This document shows, piece by piece, positions 32,521 through 41,455 of a DNA stretch of 60,879 nucleotides; position 1 is the first letter of the stretch, and each line of letters starts with the position of its first letter. Source of the stretch: Ectocarpus siliculosus (taxonomy: Eukaryota; Sar; Phaeophyceae; Ectocarpales; Ectocarpaceae); contig FN648609.1 of the NCBI GenBank assembly GCA_000310025.1, forward strand, positions 40,254 to 101,132, read 5' to 3'. The notes under the pieces are model-generated. The model was not told the origin of the DNA. It searched no databases and worked only from the letters and a program-made list of their open reading frames with translations. Made by a program: the position numbers and the translations under genes.

Positions 32521-35500
32521 CCTCTCATTGACGACCATAGCCAACATCTGAGCCATAGTGTGATTGACGCGCTCCACACCCCCATTGCCGTTGGGATGGT
32601 AAGAGCTGGTAGCCACTTTGCGTATAGCCAGACGGGCGTATACAGCCTGCGACAGTTTGGAACAAAACTGAGAGCCATTATCAGACAAGAGACTCAAAGG
32701 GCAACCCCATAAAGGGATATACCGATTGACAAGTACGTCAGCGGTGCCTTCGGCGGTGAATTCTGCAGCCGTAACCGCGTACATGTCAGCACGGCGGCTG
32801 AAACGGTCAGTGAAAAGCAGAATATATGTGTTTCCGCGCGGTGTCAACGGGAGGGGACCGAAATAATCGACGCTCACCGATACACCAGGGCCCGAAGGCA
32901 GCGGAAGGCACAAAGTAGGCCATCGAGGCGTTTGACGAGATGACTTGCGAGCTTGGCATCGCAAACAATGCCGTACCCACCACTTCGTGCAAACACTCAT
33001 GCCAACCCACCAATAAAAACGTTCCAGCATGCTAAGCGTGCGAGCGGCACCGAGGTGGCAGGATGCATCAGCGTGACAGGCTTGCATGATCCACGGACGC
33101 ATGAGCATGGGAACATAAATCCGAATGGGTTCGTCGTTGAGAAGGCGAGCAGCACGCCCGCCAGGACGTGTGGTCGTAGACGACGGGGGCGCTGTTTGCT
33201 TGCGAACAAGCAAGACCAAACCATCATCGTCAACATGTAACCGGCCTTTGTTAGACAGGTCACGGATCTCCGACAGAGAAGGTCGACGAGCGGACGGAAG
33301 ATGATCCAGGAAATCCGAAGGGAGAGCCGAAGGCCGACCCAAAAGGATGAAACGAATAGCTGCATCACAAACAGGTTCGTTACGTTGCTCGCGAGCCCAA
33401 TCAGCATGCGAGAAACGTTCGACAGACGCCCGGAAGGCTAAATCTGCCGAGGAATGTAAAGCCGCCTCGATAGAAGAGGGAGCCGATTCCTGAGGCTCCG
33501 GCTGCAATCCACCCGAAGGCAGAGTAGCAGCGGAAACCGAAGACGAAGGCGTACAAGTGGTCGAAACCAAACGCGTCGAAGATTCCGAAGAATCGGGAGC
33601 AGCAGAAGACTGCTGGGCAGGAGCAACCGAAGTTGCAGGATGCGTCGAAGACGCAAGACCCGTTCCACGAGCCAGAGGCGTAGGAAGGTCCGAGATCGAA
33701 GCGTCAGAACCAGGAGCCGAAACCAGCCTGGTCAAAACGGGGGGCGTAGTCGATGTTGATTGCGCTGGCGGGGAACGTCGAAACGATCGGGGCGAAGCGG
33801 AAATCCGAGTAGGAGTAGGCAGATCCTCGGAGAAACCATAATCCACGGGCGGGAGGGGCGTGCCTGCCACAACCGCCGTGCGACGGCGAGTTCGCGTGGA
33901 AATTAGTTGAGTAGGGTCGAGAGTCCGTCGTGATGCTGCAGTCGGCGAGACGGCCGGCGAAGACTCGGGCTCGAGAGCCAAAATGTCCTCCACCGAAGAA
34001 TGTAAGGAGCCAGACCAATCGAGGGTCCTGCCACACAGGCGTCGTAGCGAAGGAGACAATCCGCGGGAGTTGTTAGACGGCCAGGGTGCGATGTTCCAGA
34101 CGCCAGGCGGAGACGAAAGGCCTGACGGCGAGAGACGTGGACCATGCCGACGGAAGTCGACAAAATCATCTGTAGAGGGGGCCAGCCCACCCAAGACCGA
34201 AGTCGAGGAAGTCGGGACGAGCCCACCCAAGCCAACACCCACGGCGCGATGGCCAGAAGGCGTAAGGCCACAAGAACGGATGAAGAATACGCTCTCCTCA
34301 TCGTCATCCGGTGTCAAGCGACTGCGACCAGATCGGTCACATTCCGCCGCATCGATCGGAAGGCGAGAGAGGAAATCAGCGTTGCCATTTGCTGAACCCT
34401 TGCGGTACTCGAGAGTGTAATTGTAGGCGGTAAGAAATTCAAGCCAACGCTGAACGCGGGCATTGTTCTCCCCCACCTTGGCAAAATGCTCAAGAGATTT
34501 GTGGTCGGTAAAAATGCGAAATTTCGTGCCCCACAAATAACCGCGGAGTCGTTTGATGCACCATACGATGCTACCCGCCTCGAGGTCGAGGGGAGTCCAA
34601 TGACGTTCGGAGTCCAAAGTAGCTCGGCTGATGAAAACGATGGGCCGGATGGAGCCATCCGGCTGTTCTTGTTCGAGAGTCCCGCCGAACCCATCGCGAC
34701 TAGCATCACAGTAGAGGCGAAAAGGTCGCGAGCCGTCCGTAACGGCATCCCAGTCTGGATAAACCAAGACAGGAGGGTTGGCCAACTCAGACAACAGAAC
34801 GCGAACAGCTTGCTCCATGGCAGGGGTGAAGGCAAACGTCGCCTGCTTCTTGAGAAGAGTGGTCAGAGGTCGAATTCGCGTGGCCATGTTGGGAAGGAAC
34901 TTGCGGTAGTAGCTGAGGCCGCCGAGAAGAGAGCGAAGTTGTTTAACATCCTTTGGCATGGGCATTTGGGTGAGGGCCGCAACCTTGGCCCCGTGAGGCC
35001 GAACACCGTCCGGGGAGATGGTGTGGCCGAGGAAATCCGCTTCGGTAGCGCCAATGGTGGCCTTCGGTGGGGTGAGTTTCAAGTTGTGTGTGCGCAAGCA
35101 TTCAAACAGAGCGCGCATGGTATCAACATGAGAAGCAGGGTTGTCGTCGAAAACGATCAAATCATCCAAGTACGATGCAACACCGTGGAGATTTTTGATG
35201 ACTTCGTTGACCACCTTGCAAAACCACCCAGGGGCAGCAGAACTGCCTTGAGGCATCTTCAGCCACTCAAAAAGCCCGGAAGACGTCACGAATGCCGCCA
35301 AAGGGATTGTATCACGGTGAACCGTGATTTGGTGGAATGAAGACTTCATGCCGAAAAGGGAATAAATTCGCCCTTTCAACAACTTGTCCAAAGTATCATC
35401 AACTCGAGGAATCGGAAGCTGGCTCAAAGCACAGAGCTGGTTGAGCTTGCGATAGTTGACAGTGATGCGAACACCACCAGATTTCTTCGGTATGACTACC

Positions 35501-36225
35501 AAAGGACTCGAGTAGGGCGAGGTCGAATGTTGGATCAGACCAGCCGCAAGATATTGTTCAAGGATCGCGTCAACTTGTTTCGCCACCGGGGGGTTAACGC
35601 GGTATGGACGAGACGTGACGGGTGCACTGCCCGGAGGAACTGTAAGCTTGAAAGGAAAAAGCGAACAAGATCCAAAGTCGGTGGGGGAACTCGAGAAGAC
35701 ATCATGATAGTCGCACAGGACGTTACCAAGCTGAGTGATGACATCCGGAGTCCAACCCGGACCATGGAGATCAAAAGAAATCTCCCGGAGATGGCAGGGG
35801 AGCTTATCCCATACGTGGGAAAAACTCTGACGTTGTTCAGACGTCAACCGCTCGAGAAGAGCAGGCGGAGGCGACGAAAGAGAAGCACTGGCAGAACCAG
35901 GGTCCTCTTTGCCGCTTTGCGACGGCGTGGGTCGCTCATGCAAATTATACACGAAGGGGTCATCAATGCGATGCGTGGCAGACGAATCAATGCCATCTGT
36001 CGAAACAGGACCCGGAACCCAGCTGCCCGAAGCAGTGGTGGGATCTTGAGCCGCAGGTTGAAGACCATCGCTCAAACTGTGGCGAGACACAGCACTGAGA
36101 GGCACGCGAAGAAGGGGAGCCGAAGCTGTACCCAGAACGTCGCCTGGTTCGAGTGAAGAGATACCCGCGAGCGGGAGTCGTTGGCAACCATTTTGCACAA
36201 AGTGTTCCTCGGAAGAAAACATAGC
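32389..36225 (-). CDS. pol: Pol: reverse transcriptase, RNase H, integrase
   Basis: This frame is open for 1388 codons from 36555, but homology starts only near 36215, at SEEHFVQNGC. Numbered from 36555, the RT holds VNYRKLNQL (366-374), the motif A position FGMKSSFHQI (401-410), MPQGSSAAP (434-442) and YLDD (462-465). RNase H has CDASRDGFGG (Asp617), ELE-type LDLEAG, TDHKSLEH and NADFLSRLP. A Ser/Pro/Thr-rich linker of about 300 residues follows (735-1040). The integrase has an H2C2 finger (His1161, His1167, Cys1197, Cys1200) and catalytic Asp1230, Asp1292 and Glu1328, the last two separated by 35 residues. Motif A normally carries the catalytic Asp at position 402; here the codon is GGC (Gly), one base from GAC, which should abolish polymerase activity. 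The frame lacks its own ATG, so it is expected as a fusion made by +1 shifting from the protease frame. Confidence 0.9.
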   Translation of the reverse strand, partial: AMFSSEEHFVQNGCQRLPLAGISSLEPGDVLGTASAPLLRVPLSAVSRHSLSDGLQPAAQDPTTASGSWVPGPVSTDGIDSSATHRIDDPFVYNLHERPTPSQSGKEDPGSASASLSSPPPALLERLTSEQRQSFSHVWDKLPCHLREISFDLHGPGWTPDVITQLGNVLCDYHDVFSSSPTDFGSCSLFPFKLTVPPGSAPVTSRPYRVNPPVAKQVDAILEQYLAAGLIQHSTSPYSSPLVVIPKKSGGVRITVNYRKLNQLCALSQLPIPRVDDTLDKLLKGRIYSLFGMKSSFHQITVHRDTIPLAAFVTSSGLFEWLKMPQGSSAAPGWFCKVVNEVIKNLHGVASYLDDLIVFDDNPASHVDTMRALFECLRTHNLKLTPPKATIGATEADFLGHTISPDGVRPHGAKVAALTQMPMPKDVKQLRSLLGGLSYYRKFLPNMATRIRPLTTLLKKQATFAFTPAMEQAVRVLLSELANPPVLVYPDWDAVTDGSRPFRLYCDASRDGFGGTLEQEQPDGSIRPIVFISRATLDSERHWTPLDLEAGSIVWCIKRLRGYLWGTKFRIFTDHKSLEHFAKVGENNARVQRWLEFLTAYNYTLEYRKGSANGNADFLSRLPIDAAECDRSGRSRLTPDDDEESVFFIRSCGLTPSGHRAVGVGLGGLVPTSSTSVLGGLAPSTDDFVDFRRHGPRLSPSGLSSPPGVWNIAPWPSNNSRGLSPSLRRLCGRTLDWSGSLHSSVEDILALEPESSPAVSPTAASRRTLDPTQLISTRTRRRTAVVAGTPLPPVDYGFSEDLPTPTRISASPRSFRRSPPAQSTSTTPPVLTRLVSAPGSDASISDLPTPLARGTGLASSTHPATSVAPAQQSSAAPDSSESSTRLVSTTCTPSSSVSAATLPSGGLQPEPQESAPSSIEAALHSSADLAFRASVERFSHADWAREQRNEPVCDAAIRFILLGRPSALPSDFLDHLPSARRPSLSEIRDLSNKGRLHVDDDGLVLLVRKQTAPPSSTTTRPGGRAARLLNDEPIRIYVPMLMRPWIMQACHADASCHLGAARTLSMLERFYWWVGMSVCTKWWVRHCLRCQARKSSRQTPRWPTLCLPLPSGPGVSVSVDYFGPLPLTPRGNTYILLFTDRFSRRADMYAVTAAEFTAEGTADVLVNRYIPLWGCPLSLLSDNGSQFCSKLSQAVYARLAIRKVATSSYHPNGNGGVERVNHTMAQMLAMVVNERRLLLVQSSRWIMVVGQDYWTASTVRLLRRPLLGRSWPCQARPS

Positions 36226-38932
36226 ACATTGGTGGAAGCATATCCACGAGATAGTTACCCACGTGGGCTGGAGAGCCATCGCTGCGTACCAAATTAACCG
36301 GAATAAGGCTATGTTCAGGGTGAAGTTGGACGGAATGTTTTCCAGCATAGCGAAGCTGGTAGTTACCATCTGTGGAAGACAAATCGTGAGCAAATGCGGT
36401 GGCACCGCAACTGCTATGCTGAGCCAGGGTAAGCTCACCAAAAACACGGTCACCAGGGCGTTTGGCACGCAAAGTGCGGTAAGAGCGGTCGCTAAACCGC
36501 ATCCAACTGTCTCTCCCAAGGAGCACGTCATGATGCATAACACCATCGGGAACAACGTACGCCCAAACAGCGAGAGAGGAAGTAGGAAGGCGCTTGCGAA
36601 GAAACTGCACGCTCAAACGGACAATAGTCGAAGTTTGAAGTGGAGCAGATTCGCCGAAACCTCCCCAACAGCGAGGTTGGGTTTGTTTCTCAGACAACGA
36701 CGAAGCGGCCGAAGCGGCTTTCATGGATTCCCACGCAGATGCACTAATAAAAGACTGCGGGGAACCCGTGTCTAAAAGAGCAACACATCCAAACTGAACA
36801 GAAGCTGAACCACTGTGAGTGAGGATTTGGGTGGTGAAAGAGTCATCATCGATGGTAACAACACCATCAACCAAATCCGGACCTTGCTCAGGAAGCAAAG
36901 AAGAGGAAGAGGATGGCTGAGGGCACCCGGAAGACACGGCCCAAACAGCGGTGTCATGATCCGATGGAACGTTCGCAGCGTATTGTGAAAACGACGCGAA
37001 TCGTTCAGTCGACGGAGGGGTTGAGGCCATCCGAAGACGCTGGTGTGTAGAAGGGCTAACTTCATAAACCGCGTTATGTTGAGACGACGTCGAAACGTGG
37101 TCGTTGGGAGGCAGCAAACGAGAGCTGCGCTCGGGCGGCGGGGCATTGCACCGCAAAAGACTGCGTACTCGTTGAAGGGCATTGCCCAACAAATTGAGGC
37201 CACGCCATCGAGAGGTGGATAGAGCGTCGGGATCATCGGCTTGAAGGCCAATGCCCCAAATACGGTCGTAAGGACTAGCTTCGGTAAGGATTTTGTCGCC
37301 AGATCCGAGAAGATGCTCGCGCAACTCGGAGTTTTGACTAAATTTTGCGTAAGAGCCAGTGAGCACAATATTTTCGCGCTCCTGTTCCCAAAGTGATGGG
37401 TCGAAACCACGGACACCTCGGCCAAACTTCTTGTGTAAGGCAGGATCGGACACGCGCATGATGTTTTGTAAAGCGCAATGGTCTTCGAAAAGAAGAGCTT
37501 TTTCCGCAGCGAAAAACTGCTCAGCACACGAGCATACCACTCCATCGACCACAAAAGTCGACGGGGTCCATTGGGAAAAGGGAGAGGGGGGCTGCCAAAA
37601 GAAGACCATATCAGGAGTACAATACTCGTTAGATGGGTCGAAGACAGCGGGAACTGCAGGAGTCGAAACACCTGGAGTGCGGTCAGCCGAAGCTGAGGTT
37701 GCAGCCGAAGCTGATGTAGTCGAAGCGGAGGCAGCCGAAACGCCCGCATTGTAATTTACGGCGTGAACGTCCATGGGGACGGTCTCGGACATGCCAGAGA
37801 CCGGCGAAGAATCGGCCGGAGCCGGATTGGTCGCAATAATTGGGCCAGCGACATGACGTTGGGTGCGCCCCAATTCTAAACCTGAAGAAACGCCTCGTAA
37901 GGTGTCATTCAACAGGTTGCTTTCGCTAGAAACGGCCGCCAAGGCCGGGTCGGTTAAAGAACCAAACCGGGCGTGGTGCTCCTGGCTATTCCTCCGTGAC
38001 AAGGTACGCGAGACCGCCGGCTGTTCGGAGGTCACTCCGGGAGGGTCCTCCCGAAGCGGTGGTGTCAACACTGTCGACGTCGGTCGCGGCGGCCTGGTAT
38101 CGGGCGCCGTGGGGCGAGCGTGCGTCGGAAGGGATGGAGCGTCCGAAGACGATCCATGGTCGAAATATCTCGTGGCGGAATCTGATGATGTTCGGCGGTC
38201 AGGACCAAGAGAACAACGCGATTCGAAGCCAGGCGAATTTGACCCTGTAACTTGCCGGTCGGAACCAGTCAAGTTAGCTACCGGTGCAACAATCGAGGGC
38301 GAACCCTCAACGGAAGCGAGCACAGACGAGTTGAGCGTATCCGAAGATTCACCCGAGGTAACCAATTCAGGCGATTCCTCTTCAATCGTCCAAAGCGCAT
38401 GGCTACGGACGGTCTGATCTGCAGACGACGGGGGGAGCGAACGAGCGGTGCCCGACAAACGAGCGGTACTCGATGGCCCCGAAGGTCCTACGGTTCTGTT
38501 CCCGCACCTCAAGACAGCACTCGCGCCAGACTGGTTAATTTCTGACGGAGAGCCAGCCCGAAGAGGCAGAGACGCAGAGGTGGCAGATGATAAGTGCGAT
38601 GTAGAAGGTGGGACGAGAGCATTTGTCTGGATACCGACCTGATCGACACTGGGGAAAACAACGGGTACCGAAGTATGGTTGTTATTGTACGGCACCGAAG
38701 TACCAGAAGGGATAACATTCACCGAAGTGCGGTTATCGTTGCGTAGGACCGAAGTGCTAGAGGCAACAGTGTGTGACGGCGCGACAGATACCGAAGTATT
38801 GTCGTTGTTGCATAAAACCGAAGTATTAGAGGCAACAGAGCGTGACACACGAGCGTCTTGTGATGAACGAGATGAGGTCCCCGAAGATGCTGAAGGCGGT
38901 CCGGGGGAAGTAGGCGAACCACCACCGATGAG
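35987..38932 (-). CDS. NADAR domain fused to retroviral-type aspartic protease
   Basis: The frame is open from directly after the Gag UGA (38935-38933) to 35987 and is in the same frame as Gag. Numbering from codon 38848: residues 1-400 are Ser/Thr/Pro-rich and disordered. Residues 411-567 (about 37618-37148) form a NADAR/YbiA (DUF1768) domain with PFSQW, VDG, CAEQFF-AEKALLF (Glu443, Lys450), GRGVRGFD, W487, AKFSQN (501-506), EASPYDRIWGIGL (523-535) and RWRGLNLLG (547-555). Residues about 680-785 form the protease, with ALLDTGSPQSF (Asp693) and a flap-distal HHDVLLGRDSW. NADAR proteins are ADP-ribosyl glycosidases, some removing ADP-ribose from guanine in DNA. Every hallmark motif is retained, so the domain may be active. 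From about 36215 on, the true product shifts +1 into pol, and the rest of this frame (to 35987) is noise. NADAR function inside a retroelement is my inference. Confidence 0.88.
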   Translation of the reverse strand, partial: LIGGGSPTSPGPPSASSGTSSRSSQDARVSRSVASNTSVLCNNDNTSVSVAPSHTVASSTSVLRNDNRTSVNVIPSGTSVPYNNNHTSVPVVFPSVDQVGIQTNALVPPSTSHLSSATSASLPLRAGSPSEINQSGASAVLRCGNRTVGPSGPSSTARLSGTARSLPPSSADQTVRSHALWTIEEESPELVTSGESSDTLNSSVLASVEGSPSIVAPVANLTGSDRQVTGSNSPGFESRCSLGPDRRTSSDSATRYFDHGSSSDAPSLPTHARPTAPDTRPPRPTSTVLTPPLREDPPGVTSEQPAVSRTLSRRNSQEHHARFGSLTDPALAAVSSESNLLNDTLRGVSSGLELGRTQRHVAGPIIATNPAPADSSPVSGMSETVPMDVHAVNYNAGVSAASASTTSASAATSASADRTPGVSTPAVPAVFDPSNEYCTPDMVFFWQPPSPFSQWTPSTFVVDGVVCSCAEQFFAAEKALLFEDHCALQNIMRVSDPALHKKFGRGVRGFDPSLWEQERENIVLTGSYAKFSQNSELREHLLGSGDKILTEASPYDRIWGIGLQADDPDALSTSRWRGLNLLGNALQRVRSLLRCNAPPPERSSRLLPPNDHVSTSSQHNAVYEVSPSTHQRLRMASTPPSTERFASFSQYAANVPSDHDTAVWAVSSGCPQPSSSSSLLPEQGPDLVDGVVTIDDDSFTTQILTHSGSASVQFGCVALLDTGSPQSFISASAWESMKAASAASSLSEKQTQPRCWGGFGESAPLQTSTIVRLSVQFLRKRLPTSSLAVWAYVVPDGVMHHDVLLGRDSWMRFSDRSYRTLRAKRPGDRVFGELTLAQHSSCGATAFAHDLSSTDGNYQLRYAGKHSVQLHPEHSLIPVNLVRSDGSPAHVGNYLVDMLPPMCYVFFRGTLCAKWLPTTPARGYLFTRTRRRSGYSFGSPSSRASQCCVSPQFERWSSTCGSRSHHCFGQLGSGSCFDRWH

Positions 38933-41455
38933 TCATCCGCTGCGAGAACGACCACCATTTTGGAAGTTGCCAGGTTGACGGGCATTGTGATTGGTCGAAA
39001 CCATGATGCCAGACGAAGGACCGGTGTGTGCATGTGTTTGTGGTTGATAGAGGGACAGAGCACCAGTGTGGTTGGTGTTGATCGAAGGGTGTGGCTGAGG
39101 GTGAGAGTTACCCGCAGAATTTCCTGGGGCATACCCACCGTTGTGCGAGTGTGTCTGATGAGTGTGAGGGGAACTACCACCGTCGGAACGGCGATTCCCA
39201 GCGTGGTTTCGACGCTGAGAGGACGAAGAGGAAGAGCGCTGGTGGCGTCTACCCTGATTGTTTTGGCGGTTGTCCGCACTTTTTCGTCGAAAAGACCGCA
39301 TACGGCCTTGCCAACGTCTAAAAGCAGCAGAATCGTCATTGAGGAGACCCAACTCGGGGTTCAACAACCCACTAGAATTCGTGAACGGTGCAACGCATTG
39401 CTTCATGGAATGGTCTTCACCCGAGCAGTTCAGACAGCGATTCCTGTTTTCGCGGAAGGCTTGCGAGCGAGCCTCTTGTGTCAACAAAGGAGTCCACAAA
39501 AAAGGATCCTCCGTGTTACGAAAACTAGAAGTGAGAGCGTATACGTCAGACCAATCGGCTTGCGAAGCAGGCCAAGAATTATAGTTGCGTGTGAAAGGGT
39601 CAGCGTCGTGCGATTGTACCGGCAAAACTACAGGGTTCTGAGCGGAACCTGGTGCCCACTGGCCCGAAGGCGCGGGGGCGCGGTGTTGGGACCGCCGAGG
39701 CTGCGAGGAGCCACGCGTCGAAGACAACGAAAAATAAGATGAACCGCCGATAGCCGGGGTTTGATTTGTCGCTAGAGGCGCGAACGCCTCCCACATATCC
39801 GCAATCGACGCAAAGGGAGTGACGGCCGTGGCCAGAGCACCCGGGTACAAAATCGGAGACAAACTCGGAAATTGCTTGCAGACCGAATGCCGCACAATTT
39901 CTAGAACCATGGACACGCTAGGGGCCAAAGTACGCTCAGAGCCAGTCACAGACGAAACCAACAAACGAAAAGCACGAAGGTAATCCGCGAAAGAAGTACC
40001 ATCTGCTACTCCAAATTGTTGAAGCCTCAAAAACGACTCTTGACGGTCGCCGACATCAAATTGCTCCGCAAGATGACGCAACAGCAACTGAAAAGCTTCT
40101 GGTCCGGTGGCGCCGCCGTCCAAGCTTCTCTTCACCTGCTGAAAGTAATCAGCGATGGAAAGGACAAGATCGGCAGTAGAGGGCTTGTCAGGGGTGATCG
40201 CACCCGAAAGTTTCTTTTCGAGAGGCCGTTCCCATCCAGGCACGTAATCCGTACTGTCCAACCCTTCGCTTTGGTCATCACACAGCAACAATATGTCGGA
40301 CAAGGCCGTTCGTGTTGTGCGGATGAGCTGTTGGTAGCCGTCCCCAGGCAACAAAGTTGAAGGGAAGGGCATGGTAGCGACATTTCCAACTTTTTTCAAG
40401 TTCAGAGTGATGTACGCCCGTTGGACAGTAACTACGTGAGCCTTGCGAACTGCCGAAGCAGCCGCATCTACGGTGGCTTGACGAGCATGTGCAATGTTGG
40501 AAGAAAGTGGCAAGACACTATCATCCGAAACGACAGGGGGTGCAGCAGCTGCAACCGAAGGAGCAGCAGGCGGAACACGATCCCAAGACGGTACAACATG
40601 ATGAACATCTTGTACGGGCACAAAAGTCGAAGGGGGGGTGGGGTTTGAGAACCCGGGGTTGTGTGCGATTCCTGAGCCTACAGCATAATCAGCGGTAGAA
40701 AAAACAGGAGGTGCCACAGTTTCCGAAGAAACGGGGGGGGGCGAAGCCTGTGGCATGTTCGAAAACGCAGCACGAGTTTCCGAAGAAACAGGGGGGGCCG
40801 AAGCCTGTGGTATGTTCGAAAACGCAACACGAGTTTCCGAAGAAACGGGGGGGGCCGAAGCCGGAAGGTTCGAAAACGCAACACGAGTTTCCGAAGAAAC
40901 GGGGGGGGCCGAAGCCGGAGGGACAAAATCGTCACGCAAAAGGAAACGAGCATCCGAAGTCGCGTCCATGAGGGACGGAACAACTTGCCTTTGACGACCT
41001 GGCTTGCGGGGCAAGCTGGTGTCCGAGCCTGACCCGGTCTTGCTCTTGTTCTTGGAGCCACGAGCGCCATCCCCGCCACGCTTGGCCACCTTTCTCTCCC
41101 GGCTACCACCCACCGAAGAGGACGAAGGCGCCGGGGGTGGACGCGATGCTCCAGCCGAGCTCCAGCCAGACTCCTCGCCCGAGCTACCAGGACCAGTCTC
41201 CCGACTCGGTTGCGCCTGCTTGACACGACCCGGCGCCGGCTGCTGGAACACATAGGAAGCCTCTAAAGGCGGATCGCTGCAGCCAGGGTACACCACCGGA
41301 GCAGTGGCACGGGCGTTGGCTGTCCGCATCCCAGCGAGGAAACGGCCGGCCAGATCCCGAAGATCCAGACGGGAGGTGTTGGCCACATCCACCGCCTCCT
41401 GAATGGTGACGACCGCCGGCAACGCGATGGCCACTTCCGTGGCCAAGTCCGGAAG
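38933..41455 (-). CDS. gag: Gag-like polyprotein with CCHC zinc knuckle
   Basis: The frame is open from 41455 (after a TAA) to a TGA at 38933. There is no clear ATG; the first usable codon in the open frame is TTG at 41446, giving 837 residues. Order: basic, Ser/Pro-rich N-terminus; four tandem copies of a roughly 20-residue ASAPPVSSETRVAFSN unit (176-243); a helical capsid-like region (about 330-560, with LRHLAEQFDVGDRQESFLRL and FADYLRAFRLLV); and a CCHC knuckle CLNCSGEDHSMKQC (Cys671, Cys674, His679, Cys684). A basic, then His/Asn-rich tail follows. It would package element RNA and assemble the particle in the cytoplasm. The absence of an ATG and the +1 relation to ORF1 suggest either expression through ORF1 by a frameshift or a one-base indel in the minisatellite upstream. 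Confidence 0.82.
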   Translation of the reverse strand, partial: LPDLATEVAIALPAVVTIQEAVDVANTSRLDLRDLAGRFLAGMRTANARATAPVVYPGCSDPPLEASYVFQQPAPGRVKQAQPSRETGPGSSGEESGWSSAGASRPPPAPSSSSVGGSRERKVAKRGGDGARGSKNKSKTGSGSDTSLPRKPGRQRQVVPSLMDATSDARFLLRDDFVPPASAPPVSSETRVAFSNLPASAPPVSSETRVAFSNIPQASAPPVSSETRAAFSNMPQASPPPVSSETVAPPVFSTADYAVGSGIAHNPGFSNPTPPSTFVPVQDVHHVVPSWDRVPPAAPSVAAAAPPVVSDDSVLPLSSNIAHARQATVDAAASAVRKAHVVTVQRAYITLNLKKVGNVATMPFPSTLLPGDGYQQLIRTTRTALSDILLLCDDQSEGLDSTDYVPGWERPLEKKLSGAITPDKPSTADLVLSIADYFQQVKRSLDGGATGPEAFQLLLRHLAEQFDVGDRQESFLRLQQFGVADGTSFADYLRAFRLLVSSVTGSERTLAPSVSMVLEIVRHSVCKQFPSLSPILYPGALATAVTPFASIADMWEAFAPLATNQTPAIGGSSYFSLSSTRGSSQPRRSQHRAPAPSGQWAPGSAQNPVVLPVQSHDADPFTRNYNSWPASQADWSDVYALTSSFRNTEDPFLWTPLLTQEARSQAFRENRNRCLNCSGEDHSMKQCVAPFTNSSGLLNPELGLLNDDSAAFRRWQGRMRSFRRKSADNRQNNQGRRHQRSSSSSSQRRNHAGNRRSDGGSSPHTHQTHSHNGGYAPGNSAGNSHPQPHPSINTNHTGALSLYQPQTHAHTGPSSGIMVSTNHNARQPGNFQNGGRSRSG
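40718..40921 (-). repeat. Coding minisatellite in gag (four units)
   Basis: About four units of 57-60 bp, each with TTCGAAAACGCA and CGAGTTTCCGAAGAAAC on the plus strand, encode the ASAPPVSSETR-AFSN repeat in Gag. Copies differ by only a few bases, pointing to recent slippage or unequal exchange. Confidence 0.9.

Noticed and set aside
34486-35340. 284-codon plus-strand open frame
   Set aside because: It is the antisense shadow of the RT and RNase H region of pol.
35987-36205. Last 70 or so codons of the NADAR-protease frame, and the first 110 codons of the pol frame (36555-36226)
   Set aside because: Each is the out-of-frame overlap with its neighbour; homology switches frame near 36215.
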